From Sialis fuliginosa (Eukaryota > Arthropoda > Insecta > Megaloptera > Sialidae), in NCBI GenBank assembly GCA_961205875.1, contig OY540811.1, forward strand, positions 19,399,248-19,463,247: 64,000 nucleotides of DNA. The letters run 5' to 3'. Position 1 is the stretch's first letter. Each line of letters begins with the position of its first letter. The position numbers and the translations under genes are program-made. Below, one piece after another: positions 47,450 to 59,462 of this stretch. The notes beneath the pieces are model-generated. The model was given only the letters and a program-made list of their open reading frames with translations, searched no databases and had not been told where the DNA came from.

Positions 47450-47957
47450 CTAGCTACTTATTGTAGGTTTTATCCAATCTGTTGAACAATTTTTTACACC
47501 AAACTTCACAAGTTGCCAACCTAAAAAAATAAAAGATGTACAAAAAGAGTTTTATAAAAGACACATCCAAATAAAAAAAAATCTTAGAATTAAAATTATT
47601 TCGTAAATATATATTTTATAATATAAATATTTTCAAACCTTGTTCTACAATGCACATAAAAAGTAGATAATAACAAACATTTTTGAAATACTTTTTTTGC
47701 CCATTTGGACCTGCTATGCAGTGTGGATTATAAATACGAATGGGTATATTGTCACATCTTAAACCATTACATATTATACTACTTTCTTCTGATAATACTG
47801 ATACTAGTGTTAATGTTATAAATTAAGAAGAAGACAAATTAAATTCACACATTTACTGTTTGTTCATAGACCAGTACTATTTACACTAAACTGATATACG
47901 TATTTTGTAGAGTACTGGTAATATTGTAAATATCAAGAAACCCATATAACGATCCAT
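47450..47957 (-). pseudogene. KZ-F: Kazal-like gene with decayed acceptor, nonsense codon and MITE in its tail
   Basis: Exon 3 (47520-47450) reads GWQLVKFGVKNC, DWIKPTISS and then TAG where KZ-E has the Trp of SGWGGSQP. Aligned tail sequence (SGSQPLVFPSY) continues beyond a MITE inserted at the stop. Exon 2 ends at 47639 and carries CNGLRC, NPHC, YFKNVC and LLFMC, so five cysteines remain. The ancestral acceptor has mutated from TATAG to TATAA. A CTAG 12 bases downstream (exon from 47803) would restore splicing in phase with loss of four residues. A possible exon 1 (47957-47900: MDRYMGFLIFTILP) ends phase 1 at a weak GTATAT donor and is unlike MKILY. The six-cysteine core is uninterrupted, so a truncated protein is possible. 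I lean towards decay. Confidence 0.55.
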
Positions 47958-50900
47958 TATTTTTTAGCTTACTGCGAATCGTTCTTAATTATTTTATTGT
48001 ATTGACTATTTATAAATAATATTTACCGTTTATTCTATTTATAGTATGTCTGAATCAGGTATATTTAAATGTTGATAACAAAAATATAAAAGATATTTAA
48101 AGTAAGAAGAAAGAAAGATCTACTTTCATTTTGATAAACGGTATTTACGTTTTAAAATAAAAGTCAATGTGCTTTTTATATAGAATAAATATATTTTGTA
48201 TTGTTACACGTGGAAGAGTTTTAAATATAAATATATGATATTTCAAATTAAATATTATTATCTTGATTAAAAAAAGTATGATTATTTGAGCTACTAAATT
48301 CCCGACTTGAAAAATTTGCTTGAATATAATCAAGATCAGGTACTAAATTACTAAAGGACCTAAGCAGGACTACATTATGAGGAACTTATAATGTTTTTCT
48401 AATTAAAAACTCCCATCCATCTGTTATATTACCCTCCCTCCCTCTAACCCCCCCCCCCCCCATTTTCTTCAAGCATTCGTACGAGAACTATTTTTCGGCC
48501 ACCGATGATTTGATGATTTTTAATCTCTCCGGCGATGATTTATGACGTCCATATAAACATTTCCAGAATTCGATATTGCGCATCCTTAATGAAACTCGAT
48601 CACTCCTATTTTAGTTATAATAATATTTAGTTATGTACGTTATATCTAATAACTTCTTTATAGGTACTTGTTTATTATATTCCCGTCATTTGTAGATGTG
48701 CAAGTCTCATGTATCATGATATAATCAGCACCAATGTGAGTAAAGTGTGTACTATTAGTTTAAATATTATTATTAAATATTATTGCATATTAACATAACA
48801 AAACTAACCAAACTGAGAACAGTTCGATTAAATCTTCGTATTATGCATAATTTAATTACTATGTTGCAATTTTCAAAAATAATAACCGAATATACAATAA
48901 TTATCTATTTAAAAATATTGAAATGAATAGTACACATTTTACACACATTGGTACTGATCAAATCATACACTACATAACACTTGCCATCTGCAAATGCCGG
49001 GGATTTAATCGAGTACCTCTTAATATACAAATGAATCCGATATTACGATGTAATTGAGATTTAACTCACAGTAATTGATAGTATAACATATGGTATTTAT
49101 CAGGAAAGCCTGATACTACTTTGTTGTTTTAATGATCTGAATACACTACTTTGGTCCTAACATGGTGGTAATCAGGAAAGCTTGATACTACTTAGTAATT
49201 GAAAAAATATGGAAAAACTCAAAGAGAACTTCATATAAGTTTTATATCCCGTTTGAAAGTGTTTGCAAGCTAGTAAATTTTATTAGCTAGGCTGTAATAC
49301 CGGGCATTTTGTAGTGAGTTGATACTGGGACAGCCTGTATACCATTGCATATAATAAACGTCCATAATCTATATAAGTGTTGTTAGCGCCAATAACATGA
49401 TTATTGATATATGATACTTATTTAATCGTAATTGTATCAATCGTAAAATTCTTATCAGATTAATGTTGACAGCATGTAAATAAAACAAACGGAAAAAATA
49501 TATCTGTTTACAAAATATGCAGTTATGCATTTTTGTATGATTTGTGCTACAACGCGTCTTATCGCTACTGACATGCATTTTATTCGTTTTTCTTAATCGT
49601 AAATAAAATATAATACTTGTTTGTGGGTGGGTATGTGTTGGAATCCAAGATATTCTTCTGAAAAAAAAAATAGAAATTAAAAAGTTTAAAAAAATATATA
49701 TTTACATTTTTTGTCATCGTTAACACATTGGGCACTTTAGGCAACTGTTTATGGCCGCCCTGAAATAAAATGGCGGTTCGTGTGTTAAGAGGGGGAGGGC
49801 CGAATAAATGGTTTTGTTTTGTGTTAATGTTAAGTTTTATGTAAGATAAAGAAAATCATTCTCTACATTATACTCTACAACATGTATCAAATGATTTTTT
49901 TTAACTATTGATGATAGAAAGATGAATTTTTATATTTAAGATTAATTTTCGTCTGGGAAGACAATCACCTACATTTCACTAAACCGGAAACGGACGTTTA
50001 CTCTTGCAATTTTTGAATTATTTTTTAAATAAGAAAAAATGTTTTAGATAAAAATTATCAAGTATGTTATTATCTATTAAGGTCCCATACATTTTTTTCC
50101 AATATGTATGATTTAGCCAGAAAGAATTGTTTTACATAATTAATTAGGATCACCGACATTATTCACTCTAAGTATTACGTATAAGAAAGTCCCATGGTAC
50201 CTATATCATACACGTACACTGTTCAATCACTGTAATACGTATAAGAAAATCCCATGATACTCATGGCAGATATTTCTTGTCTGTTATGAACCATTTGAAA
50301 TGTAATACATTTTTTTTCTTTAAAAATTTGTTTTTTTGAGAATTTTTAATTTGGCCATTTTTCTCTAATTCGAAAAATTTAAATTCGTATTCGGTTGAAT
50401 GATCGATTTTAAAAATAGGACTTTTTTCTCCCAAACAAAAATTAATCTTAATTATAAAATTTTACCTTTCTACAATTTGTCGTACTTGAGTTAAGTACAG
50501 CGCTTTCAGGCAAACGGACAGACACACGGATATCATGCCAAAAATAGTCAAAATTGATTCAGGGAAGGTCAAATTGGATATCAGGATTTTGAAAAAAATC
50601 GGATTTACTATAGGTACCTACTTACTTATACTATATGTATATTTCATATACATACGGGTATAATATAATCTTAAAAAAAAACACTATGGTATCATGTTTA
50701 TAACAACTGCATGATTATTTTTAAATAAATAAAAAACTATAGAAAAATATGCAAATAATTTACAATAAGTACTTCTGAGTTTTCCGTTATTATACAAAAA
50801 TAACAATTGCTGCAATGATTTAAGAATAATTACCAGCTTTTTCTTCTATGATACCTTGCGATGAAATACTTAAAAACACTCACAATCTGCTCGACTCACA

Positions 50901-51894
50901 TCACTTGACATTTTTTTTATCAAATAAATTCACTCCAGTTTATTAAAAATAAAATGTTAATCAGTATAATTTCCAACAAATTACCGCCTTTACTTTACTT
51001 TTTTTTAATTTATATATTTGCGAACATTTGCAATTCGAGGGGTGTTTCTTAGAAGGGGAAGTGACATATTATCAATACATGGAATAATGGAATATATTAG
51101 GATTTTATTGATTTCATGGGAATCGACTCTGGCCCCTTCTATGGAAATATCCACATACTTGAATCGTCCTTCTGTATAATTGATATCGATTGAAATTTAC
51201 CCTCTATATTTATTTCTACCAACATGTTTTGTGAAATATATAAAATATATGCGTCCTTATCTATTATTTTATAACTAGAAATTAAAAAAATGTATGTTTT
51301 TACAGATAATATATGTAATTACATTATTTATAAATAAGTCAATTACGAACAGTGAAGGATAATTCATTTAATGATAATATTATTATATATAATATATAAT
51401 AACGTTTAAAAAAAAATATATTTTTTATTTCAAACATCAAAATACATTTAACAATACCTGTAACAAGGGACGTAGCTAGAGGCTCTGGGGCAGCAAATGA
51501 TCGAGTGGCTCTTTATCTCCTCACTTTCATAAGCCTTTTTAACGTTGGAAACGTTTATAGGAAGACTAGCGAGTTCGGATGTAATAGTAATCTTTGAGCA
51601 CTTCTAGTAATGCTGGAAAAGAAAATTCACCACTCACCCTCTTCAATCGGTATACATTAGTAAAGAAAGACTATATTGTTAATTGTTATTATTGTAGTAT
51701 AGGCAAAATAGGGGATATTTTAAATAAGTTATACTTATAGGTATTTTTACTTTCATGTTCCGCATGGTGGCTGTGCGTGTGGCTATGTGTGTGTCTGGAT
51801 GAAGAATTTCCTTTCGTTCACGATAACTACTGTAAAAATGCACCGATCTGAATTATTTTTGCGGAAAATGTTTGTCTCATTGAGTACTCCAGAC
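47958..51894. other. AT-rich intergenic DNA with transposon-end scraps
   Basis: No gene is seen. A poly-C run lies at about 48448-48461. A sequence like the right end of the 63093-63670 element (TTTGAAAGTGTTTGCAAGC to TAATACCGGGC) lies at 49252-49310, next to TGGGACAGCCTGTAT, an ATACAGGCTGTCC-type end as in the 3051-3534 element. A GACGTAGCTAGAGGCTCTGG repeat scrap occurs near 51472. Confidence 0.45.
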
Positions 51895-53188
51895 TAGGGC
51901 ATGTAAACCGGTTTTAACCGACACCGGTTAACCGGTTTTTTGTTAAAATTTACCAAAACCGTAAAACCGGGTTTTTCCCGAAAAACCGAAAGTCAATTAT
52001 ATATATATTTTTTTGTTTCTTTAAGTGACAAATAATTTTATTTTTTTACTGTTATTCATGAAGTATTTATGTTGTGAATTTATTTAAATTAAAAAAGGGG
52101 GGCATCTATAAAATAACGCGTAATGTGTAAATAAAAATATTATAGCCGAGTAAATGGAATTTGAGAGTCATTCCTGAAGTATATAATAATATGTTAATAA
52201 AGGAGATTATACCATTTCAAGTTCAAATTTAGAATAATAAATTTCAAATTGAGAATTGTAAATTCCACATTTGAGATGAAAATAAATAAACAATTTATTT
52301 CAATATAACATAATGTTTTATAAAACAAAATATATTTGCTATAGCTGCAATTATGGCCTCCACATACTATCACGAGCTCCTGTTGAATTATTGGCGAACC
52401 CCATAAGAATTTTTTTCTTGTCCAGCCTTTTTTTCGGTCATTCAATTAATAATTTAAATACGTAAACATACCATTCGCTGATTTTTATTTTTGCTCGCCG
52501 GGCCAGATCCCCCTTAATCCTAGACTCCCAGGCTAGAGCCTTTTATAGGGTTGCAATTATTATTTAACTTATTATTGTTACGAATATTTATTAATTAAGT
52601 TAACATACATTGTATATTAATATTTTTAATTTCTTAATTTTATTTAAAATCAGGCCCTCAATTATTTACTATTGTCCAAATTATCAAATCATAATTAATG
52701 CATCATATAATTATATATCATGAGTGACATATCGGATATAATTAACAATAATTTTCGTGATATTTTCTCGTACAATATTTTTTAGCTACTGTAAACGAAA
52801 CTCAGTTTGAGTCATATTTACTGTCTTCACCTATATCACTTTTAATACTAGCTTTTAAACTATCTTTACCAATTTAAAATTAATAGTTCCCAATTTGCAG
52901 TTGATAAGTCTCAATTTGAAATTGATTATTTACAATTTGAAATTGAATAGTCTCAATTTTGAAATTGATTATTCCCAATTTGAAATTGAATAGTCTCAAT
53001 TTGAACTTGAAAAGGTATAGTTAAATAAGTTTTATTTTTTTAATATTAAAATATTATTTTATTTAAATAGTTTAAAACATTTTTTAAACTTAATTGAAAA
53101 ACCCGACTAAAACCGGTTAACCGGTTTTTCACTTTATGAAAAACCGAAAACCGGTTTTTGAAATTTTATCGGGTTTTTGTATGCCCTA
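51895..53188. mobile_element. hAT-type element rich in AACCGGTT units, with a nested inverted-repeat element
   Basis: The ends TAGGGCATGTAAACC and, inverted, TAGGGCATACAAAAACC are flanked by perfect 8-bp duplications, CTCCAGAC, at 51887-51894 and 53189-53196. Sub-terminal DNA is built of AACCGGTT and GAAAAACCG units. A second inverted-repeat element occupies the middle (52210-53022). No transposase frame is visible. Confidence 0.85.
52210..53022. mobile_element. Nested inverted-repeat element with CAATTTGAAATTGA repeats
   Basis: The ends share ATACC-TTTCAAGTTCAAATT in inverted orientation. Its right part is a short tandem array (about 52870-53015) of ~25-bp units such as GTCTCAATTTGAAATTGATT. 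The left part has the complementary TTTCAAATTGAGAATTG. An 83-codon - strand frame inside (52194-52445) shows no family resemblance. Confidence 0.55.
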
Positions 53189-53196
53189 CTCCAGAC

Positions 53197-54366
53197 CTAT
53201 TGATTTTGGTGCTAATCTGATTAGGGTTGGAAATATTCAAAAATTTGTAACTTTTATCGTCTAAAAAGTGAACGTTGCGAGTATTATCTCATTAATTTTT
53301 ATAAGATTTGGTGCATTTGTAGTTCAATTGAACCTGAGGGACATTTATTATTTGTACGTGCCTAAACCACCTTCAAAATTTGAATTTTAAATACTAATTA
53401 ATACGTCATGTATTCATGTTGTCTTGGAAACAAATGCAACTAAATTCAAATTGTCAAATTAGTTATTCTACTAAAATGTGTTTTATGTTTTTGACATTAG
53501 GACATTAGAAAACTAATATTTATAATATAAAGGTGAGTTTTATTTCTTACAAATCCCATCGAAATTTTTCACATATTAAAAATTATTTAAAAAGATATTA
53601 AAGAACATGGAAGTCATGTATGGTTCTCCATACTGATATTTAGTATAAATTTACCTACTAGTAAATAAATAAATAATAATAATATTTTTTTCGTAAAAAA
53701 ATACCCTCCTTGTTTGGAGACTCCTGATCCGGTGGTATCTACGGCCCTGACTGTAACGTAAATATATAGGTAATATAAACAAGCGATTGTTAGATAAATT
53801 GGTATTTTTGTTTACTAAAAAAAATGTTGTAATAATGTTCATTAGTTTTATAAATAGATCAATTTATAAATATTATTGTATGGGATGTAGGTCAGAAAAC
53901 TATTAGATAAACAACATAGTAACAACTCAATTATATTATATCAATCATTTGTTTGCTTTGATTGTGGACAGATTAGATATGTGCATACTTTGTAAAATGT
54001 ATTCAAAGTTGGTACAATTGCGTTTTGTTGATTTCATGTAGCTACATATTAAGGAATGCATCATTTCCTGCACTTTAATTCTAATAATGTGTATAATAAC
54101 TGTGTATGTGCGACAGTTTTTAGTATATCAAGAAATATTTATATTACTATATTATTTTTAATCCCCCCCCCCCAAAAAAAAATACTGGTTACACCACTGA
54201 GGAACAAAAATTGAAATTACATTGGATATATGTATACCTACTTCTTTTAGCTTAGGGCCTTAGGCCATTGTGAACTGAGAAAGTTTGGAAATTACCGCAG
54301 TAGTCAATTAAATTGTACATTAAAGGAGCTTATACAGAAAGAAATATAATGATATAAAGGTAGTCA
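53197..54366. other. AT-rich DNA with two transposon right ends
   Basis: A right end of the family seen at 29568-29784 (GGTGGTATCTACGGCCCTG) lies at about 53733-53751. A poly-C tract followed by GGTTACACCACTG at about 54162-54200 resembles another hAT-type terminus. No genes are seen. Confidence 0.4.
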
Positions 54367-54374
54367 GTATAAAC

Positions 54375-54909
54375 CAGGGACTTGTACCTGAACCTGAACT
54401 TGAACCCGAACCCGAAACCTGAAAAAACCCGTATTTTTCATTAACATGAACCCGAACCTGAACCTGAATCCGAACCTTTTCATGGATAAGTTCAATAAAT
54501 TATTTTTAATATTTTTCTCCAATAATATTTAAAAGAGATTCTAAAATGTACTAACTGGAAATCTTGGTATGATGTGAATTATCAAGTCCACTACAAAAAA
54601 TATTTTTTAATTCTATAATTGAATTACATTTCAATTTGCAAAAACAAATCTGAAAAGTGGATATTTCAATGTAATTTTATTTTTTGCTATTTTTCCTAGC
54701 AAATATTTTATAGACTGTTAATGTTTTTTCTTCTTCAGAAAATATTTTATTTGTTAATTATAATTTTTTTGAACAAACTAATTTTCTTTCAATTACAAAC
54801 TTGAACCCGAACCCGAACCATTAAAAAATAACGGCTGAACCCAAACCAAAATTTATATTTGAAACCGAACCGAATCCGAACCATAAATAAATTCCGATTC
54901 AAGACCCTG
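54375..54909. mobile_element. hAT-type MITE built of CCCGAACC units (535 bp)
   Basis: The ends CAGGGACTTG and, inverted, CAGGGTCTTG are flanked by 8-bp repeats GTATAAAC (54367-54374) and ATATAAAC (54910-54917), which differ at one position. Both sub-terminal regions are degenerate arrays of GAACCCGAACC units. No coding frame is present. Confidence 0.8.
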
Positions 54910-54917
54910 ATATAAAC

Positions 54918-55935
54918 CCTTATTTTTTTCGATATAGTATATTTATATCAGACCTATTGTACTATACCTTTGAAAATGTATGTAGATTTTCTTATATTTG
55001 ACGCCCTGTTGCTCTATTGCATACCATGGGGACGTCTGTATAGGCAATAACAAAGCATGAAATGACATTTTAGGACATAGAGGGAGTCATATTATTAACT
55101 TCAGTAAGGAATATGTCACGATGTGCAATTTTTATTATCATCAGTATAATATGTTGTGCGCCTCTTAAAATACTACAGTGTTATAAGACTCTATAGTAAA
55201 TAATATAATTAAACATTTTTAGAAAATATATTTATACCTATATGTATATTTATTATTCGTGAGTCGTGTGCTCTAATTTTTTTCATAAACTAACCCTAAT
55301 CTCCTTGTGAGGTTAAATGTTTTAATTAACTAACGATAAGTCGATGTTTTTATAAGTATACCTGAAAGATAAATGAAAACTATAATATATTTTACATTTT
55401 ATTAAAAATTAAAAAAAAAAACATTTTCTTAGTACTTAATATTAAAACTAGAATATCAACAGAAACTGAATTCCTCATATTATAAAGTAGTGATTCATGG
55501 ACATTGAGGGCCAAATATAGCTATTGGAACGGTTTAGAATTCGGGAATATTAGTTTGAACAGGTCTTAGATTAGCTTAAAAATTTATAAATAAATATGGT
55601 TACTTAAAAAAAACATAATGTGTATATTATATATTATATTTATAATCATAAGTTTTTACATAGATATACATAGGTATGTATATATTAAATTTCAATGTTT
55701 TGAAAAGAAGAGTGAAAATATTGACAGTGCCAAAAATAATGTTTTGAGTCAGTTGGCATTTCCTGACAATTTAATTGTCAATATAAAATGTAAACATGCA
55801 TTTTTAATTCCATATTATTGCAAGTATATTTTTCGGTTCTACATGAGTTTTATATGAGAGTTTAAGTCTCGTATCGTAAAAATTAGCTGGTTTCATTTTA
55901 GTCTCATTTCGCTCACGTGACGTGATAAATGTCCT
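54918..55935. other. AT-rich non-coding DNA
   Basis: A 79-codon + strand frame at 55618-55857 is AT-rich, low in complexity and without homology that I recognise. I see no gene or bounded repeat. Confidence 0.45.
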
Positions 55936-56387
55936 CAGTGGCGCCGGAACCATTTTTTTTCATGGGAAAGTAGAAAAACAGTAGAACCTCGTTGTACGTT
56001 TTTAAAGGTACTGGAGGAAAACACGTACTAACGAATATTTTAACATGGGGTCATATGAAAGAATGCCGAGACCTAAAAAAAACGTACTAAAACAAAACGT
56101 ACTATCGAGGATTCACTGTATTCACTTTTTATTTTTCTTTGATTCTAACTGGACTCATGGTTACATCTTATTATTTGTTTTTGAGCTTTAACATCAGTTT
56201 ACAAAAATTTAGAATTTTAAGAGTAAAAAAATTACAGAAAATAGATTTTTATAATTGCATGTAGATGCAAACCCGCCCTAAAAACAGGATCCAAATTTTG
56301 GGGGGGGGGCCAAAAGTAGTCATTGTCCCTCCATTGAAAATTTTGAGAGGCAACTTCCCCCCCCCCCTCCCGGTTCCGGCGCTACTG
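55936..56387. mobile_element. hAT-type MITE (452 bp) with a nested pogo-like MITE
   Basis: The ends CAGTGGCGCCGGAACC and, inverted, CAGTAGCGCCGGAACC are flanked by 8-bp repeats AATGTCC[T/C] (55928-55935 and 56388-56395). It contains poly-G (about 56300-56309) and poly-C (about 56357-56367) runs. These make an apparent 82-codon frame at 56265-56513 that is not a gene. Confidence 0.85.
55979..56118. mobile_element. pogo-like MITE (140 bp), nested
   Basis: The ends CAGTAGAACCTCGTTGTACG and, inverted, CAGTGAATCCTCGATAGTAC match pogo/Tigger termini. Inner ACGTACTAA and TTAGTACG blocks are also inverted. It lies wholly inside the hAT-type MITE at 55936-56387 and is therefore the later insertion. 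Confidence 0.7.
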
Positions 56388-56539
56388 AATGTCCCGGTCT
56401 CGTGTAAATTAGATTTTTTTCATAATAAATTCAATTTTGTACATTCAAATAATACATTGTGTTTCTTACAGTCATTAACAAACCTGGAATCATTTAATAA
56501 TAATTATTATTAACAATTTCTTTAAATAAAAATGCAAAC

Positions 56540-56796
56540 TAATATATTTTGTAATTGTATTTAAATCTATATAGGTAACTGTAATTTACAATTACATTAA
56601 ATGTAATTGTAAATAATTATAATTATAAAAGTAAGTTATAATTTAACAAAAGTATTTAATTAAGTATATATGCATAGATAAATAAATATGAATTCAGTTT
56701 TTTTTAAAGTATGAGTAAAAATGTTTGATTTTGGAATAGTACTAACTTATGTATGTAAAAGCGTAATTACTTAAAAATGTAGATGCGCAACTCTGC
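56540..56796. mobile_element. hAT-like fragment with TAATTGTA units and GCGCAACTCTG end
   Basis: Degenerate GTAATTGTAA units end in GATGCGCAACTCTG at 56786-56796. This is the inverse of the CAGAGTTGTGCA terminus at 8412. The left end is not clear. Confidence 0.4.
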
Positions 56797-56842
56797 TACC
56801 TATATCCAATATTTTACTATTACAAATGTGTTACACTGTTAC

Positions 56843-57039
56843 CTATATATCTAAAATATTTTCGAAAGTTAACGACCAGCCGCACCGTAATGATATACAC
56901 ATGTATGTATTATCTAAGAATAATGTGTTGTATTTTAGTCCAGTTACTGTATCTAGTTGATACACTATTGCAGATGCTATAAAAACGATTACAATGACAC
57001 CCACGAAACGCCCTTGGATGTTCGCCAAGCAGACGGTTA
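56843..57039 (-). CDS. Weak candidate exon with a hydrophobic segment, unknown
   Basis: A frame runs from an acceptor-like GTGTGAACAG to a TAG that is immediately followed by GTAACAG. It encodes about 66 residues with a hydrophobic run, RFVGVIVIVFIASAIVY. There is no ATG at the front of the frame. The segment is less AT-rich than its flanks. It could be a terminal exon of a membrane protein, an old transposon piece or chance. I recognise no family and see no partner exon. Confidence 0.2.
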
Positions 57040-57061
57040 AGACTGTTCACACGTCGGCATT

Positions 57062-58929
57062 TATATAACAATTGGAATTAAATGTTTAAATTATTATTGT
57101 TGTATCTATATAATGGATTATTATTTGGTTTTGATCCAGATATTAAGTAATTGTCAGGCTTCCGCGGTTATTATTAGATTTTTCTTTGGTTCTAGGAGTA
57201 AACTGTATAATCACAATTGAAACCAACGTTTTTTTATATATTGCAGTGATACATAAATTTAAGATTATTAAGTCATTGAAATTAAATTCTATTTTTTATG
57301 ACTGACGTTTCGTTGCATATTACAATGAAAATTCAGCAAGTAAAAAACCTTAAAATTAAATTATTAATTTTGGGTTTTATTTGTATTTGAATAATATATT
57401 ATTTGTATACAGATCCAAAAGTATTTTTGTATTGGTATTCTATTTGAGATTTAAAAGCGACAGTATGTTATGCAATATTTAAAACAACCTCATTGTTGAA
57501 TGATTTTTTTGTGTTTGTTTAAAGAAACTAAAACATTGAATCTAGAACAACCTTAATTACGTAATAAAAAGAAAAAATCTACAGTCTCACATCAGTAGCA
57601 TTAGACAAACTGAAAATAAAATGTTTGAATTCCCAGACGTACAGGAAACTGGAATATTTCTCTGCCCGGGCCCTTCACGGTGATCCTTCCCCCCCTTTCT
57701 GTTACCACATAATCGCTATCCCATTTAAAATTGTATCACACGATCAAATACTGAACTTATATAATTTTGATTGTTGTTCGGTGTTTCCCCAACTTTTGCT
57801 TATTTATAGATGAGTGGCCAATATATATGACTAAGTTTACTCTATAATTTGCTAATTTGTGTACCGGAAGTAACCTCGATGTAAAAGACTAATGATGAAT
57901 TATTGATTATGGATAGTTATTATTATCCGTTGAATTTTAGTTCTCTGTTCTTAACTTAACTGGCCACTGGTCAATTGAAATCTTACATAGTTAAATATGA
58001 CGGCTATTTATATTATATTTGAAAGAAAGATTATATTATATTATATTTGAAAACATATTGTATTTAAAAATGCATAGGGTTTATTGCATTTTTGTTAAAA
58101 AGACACGATATTGCTGTTTTGTTTTTTCGGTCTATATACGGCAAAATTGCTGCAGATCCCCATGTTTATTAGAACACAAAATAATTACAATAAATACGAA
58201 ATAATGCCAGTTTAAGAAACTCTTCTATCAAAGATTTTGTTTACTACTGGTCTCTCTTGGTTGTCAAAGACAAATGAGTGTCATCAGGATCTGTCATATA
58301 ATGGACAAAATCCTATCTTGAAAAACAAAAGTAGAGAATAAGTAATATCAAAGAAACAGGTAATGTTTCATGTTTCTCATGTTATTGTGTATGTATTGCA
58401 CTCGCTTCTCCAATATATATGATTATTTACAATATTACTAAAATCAGTATCTATATATTTTAGAAATATAAAAAATGTTCACTATATTTTTGCATTTTAA
58501 TAACTTATTCCATTTTCAAAATATATAAGAAAATTGAATGGTTGAATTATATGATATTTTGATGATGCAATGTGATGTAACATACATATATTTTTAACAT
58601 GCGCTCGTGTGAAACTATCCTATCTGATATCGGCACTTGTTCAGTATTAAAATACACCATCTCTCCTCTAGATGCCGATGTACCCGGCGGTGTTAAAAAT
58701 AATGCAAATAATTTGTTTAACTATTTATAGACGATCGCAGCAGCAGAACGGCCGATAGATTATTGTATGACCTTGTCGGATCAACGTATGGCCATTTATT
58801 TATATTCAAATTTATATTAGCGCCGATGATGACGAGAATCTTAATAGGTTTCATTTTCTATAGGCGATTATATATATCTACTTTTTATTCTCTATATATA
58901 TTAATTTATCTACAGTGTGTCCCACGATA
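57062..58929. other. AT-rich non-coding DNA
   Basis: No supported gene is present. A slightly GC-richer patch at 58670-58830 (ATGCCGATGTACCCGGCGG, CGATCGCAGCAGCAGAACGG) could be regulatory or an exon piece, but no frame stands out. Confidence 0.4.
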
Positions 58930-59462
58930 AAGATAACAAGAGATGTAATGAACAATTTTGGAATGACATTTGGGGTCGAATCCTGTTTAGTGTAAAACTA
59001 ACGTGTACCGAAAGAAAGTTTGTTTAGAATGCAATTTTGTAACCCTATAGCGAATTTCAGAGCAATAAGAAAAAAATAACACTTTCAATAAATTATGTAG
59101 ATATTAGATATTTTATTGTGTAGGGTTGGAAACAACTTAATAACTAAATAATTAGTGTTTCCAACCCTACTTTTTAATTCAAAATAAAATATTTATTTAA
59201 TTTATTGAAAGTGTTATTTTTTTTAATGCTCTGAAATTCGGTATAGGGTTACACAATTTCATTCTAATCAAAATTTCTTAGTGGACTTTTTCATATTTTG
59301 AAAAAAATACAGGTAGTTTAATTTTAGTTATTTTTACAACTTTGCTTATAAAACACCCTGTAGAAGACCAAATCAACTAATTTTTGGTATACCTTAGTTT
59401 TACATCAAGCAGGACTCGATCCCCGAATATCATATAATAATACACCTCTTGTTACATCTATC
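58930..59462. mobile_element. Large foldback element (~530 bp)
   Basis: Outer arms pair AACAAGAGATGTAATGAA and GTCGAATCCTGTTTAG near 58938-58985 with GGACTCGATCC and CCTCTTGTTACATC near 59410-59458. Inner arms pair AACCCTATAGCGAATTTCAG, AACACTTTCAATAAATT and AGGGTTGGAAACA (59041-59135) with their complements (59150-59250). An asymmetric extra ~90 bp lies in the right arm. It would form a long imperfect hairpin. It has no coding frame. Confidence 0.75.

Noticed and set aside
56265..56513. 82-codon frame with Gly- and Pro-rich stretches
   Set aside because: The residues come from poly-G and poly-C runs of a hAT-type MITE.
58965..58980. GGGTCGAATCC, resembling a tRNA B box
   Set aside because: It is part of a foldback element with its complement in the other arm. 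No cloverleaf or A box was found.
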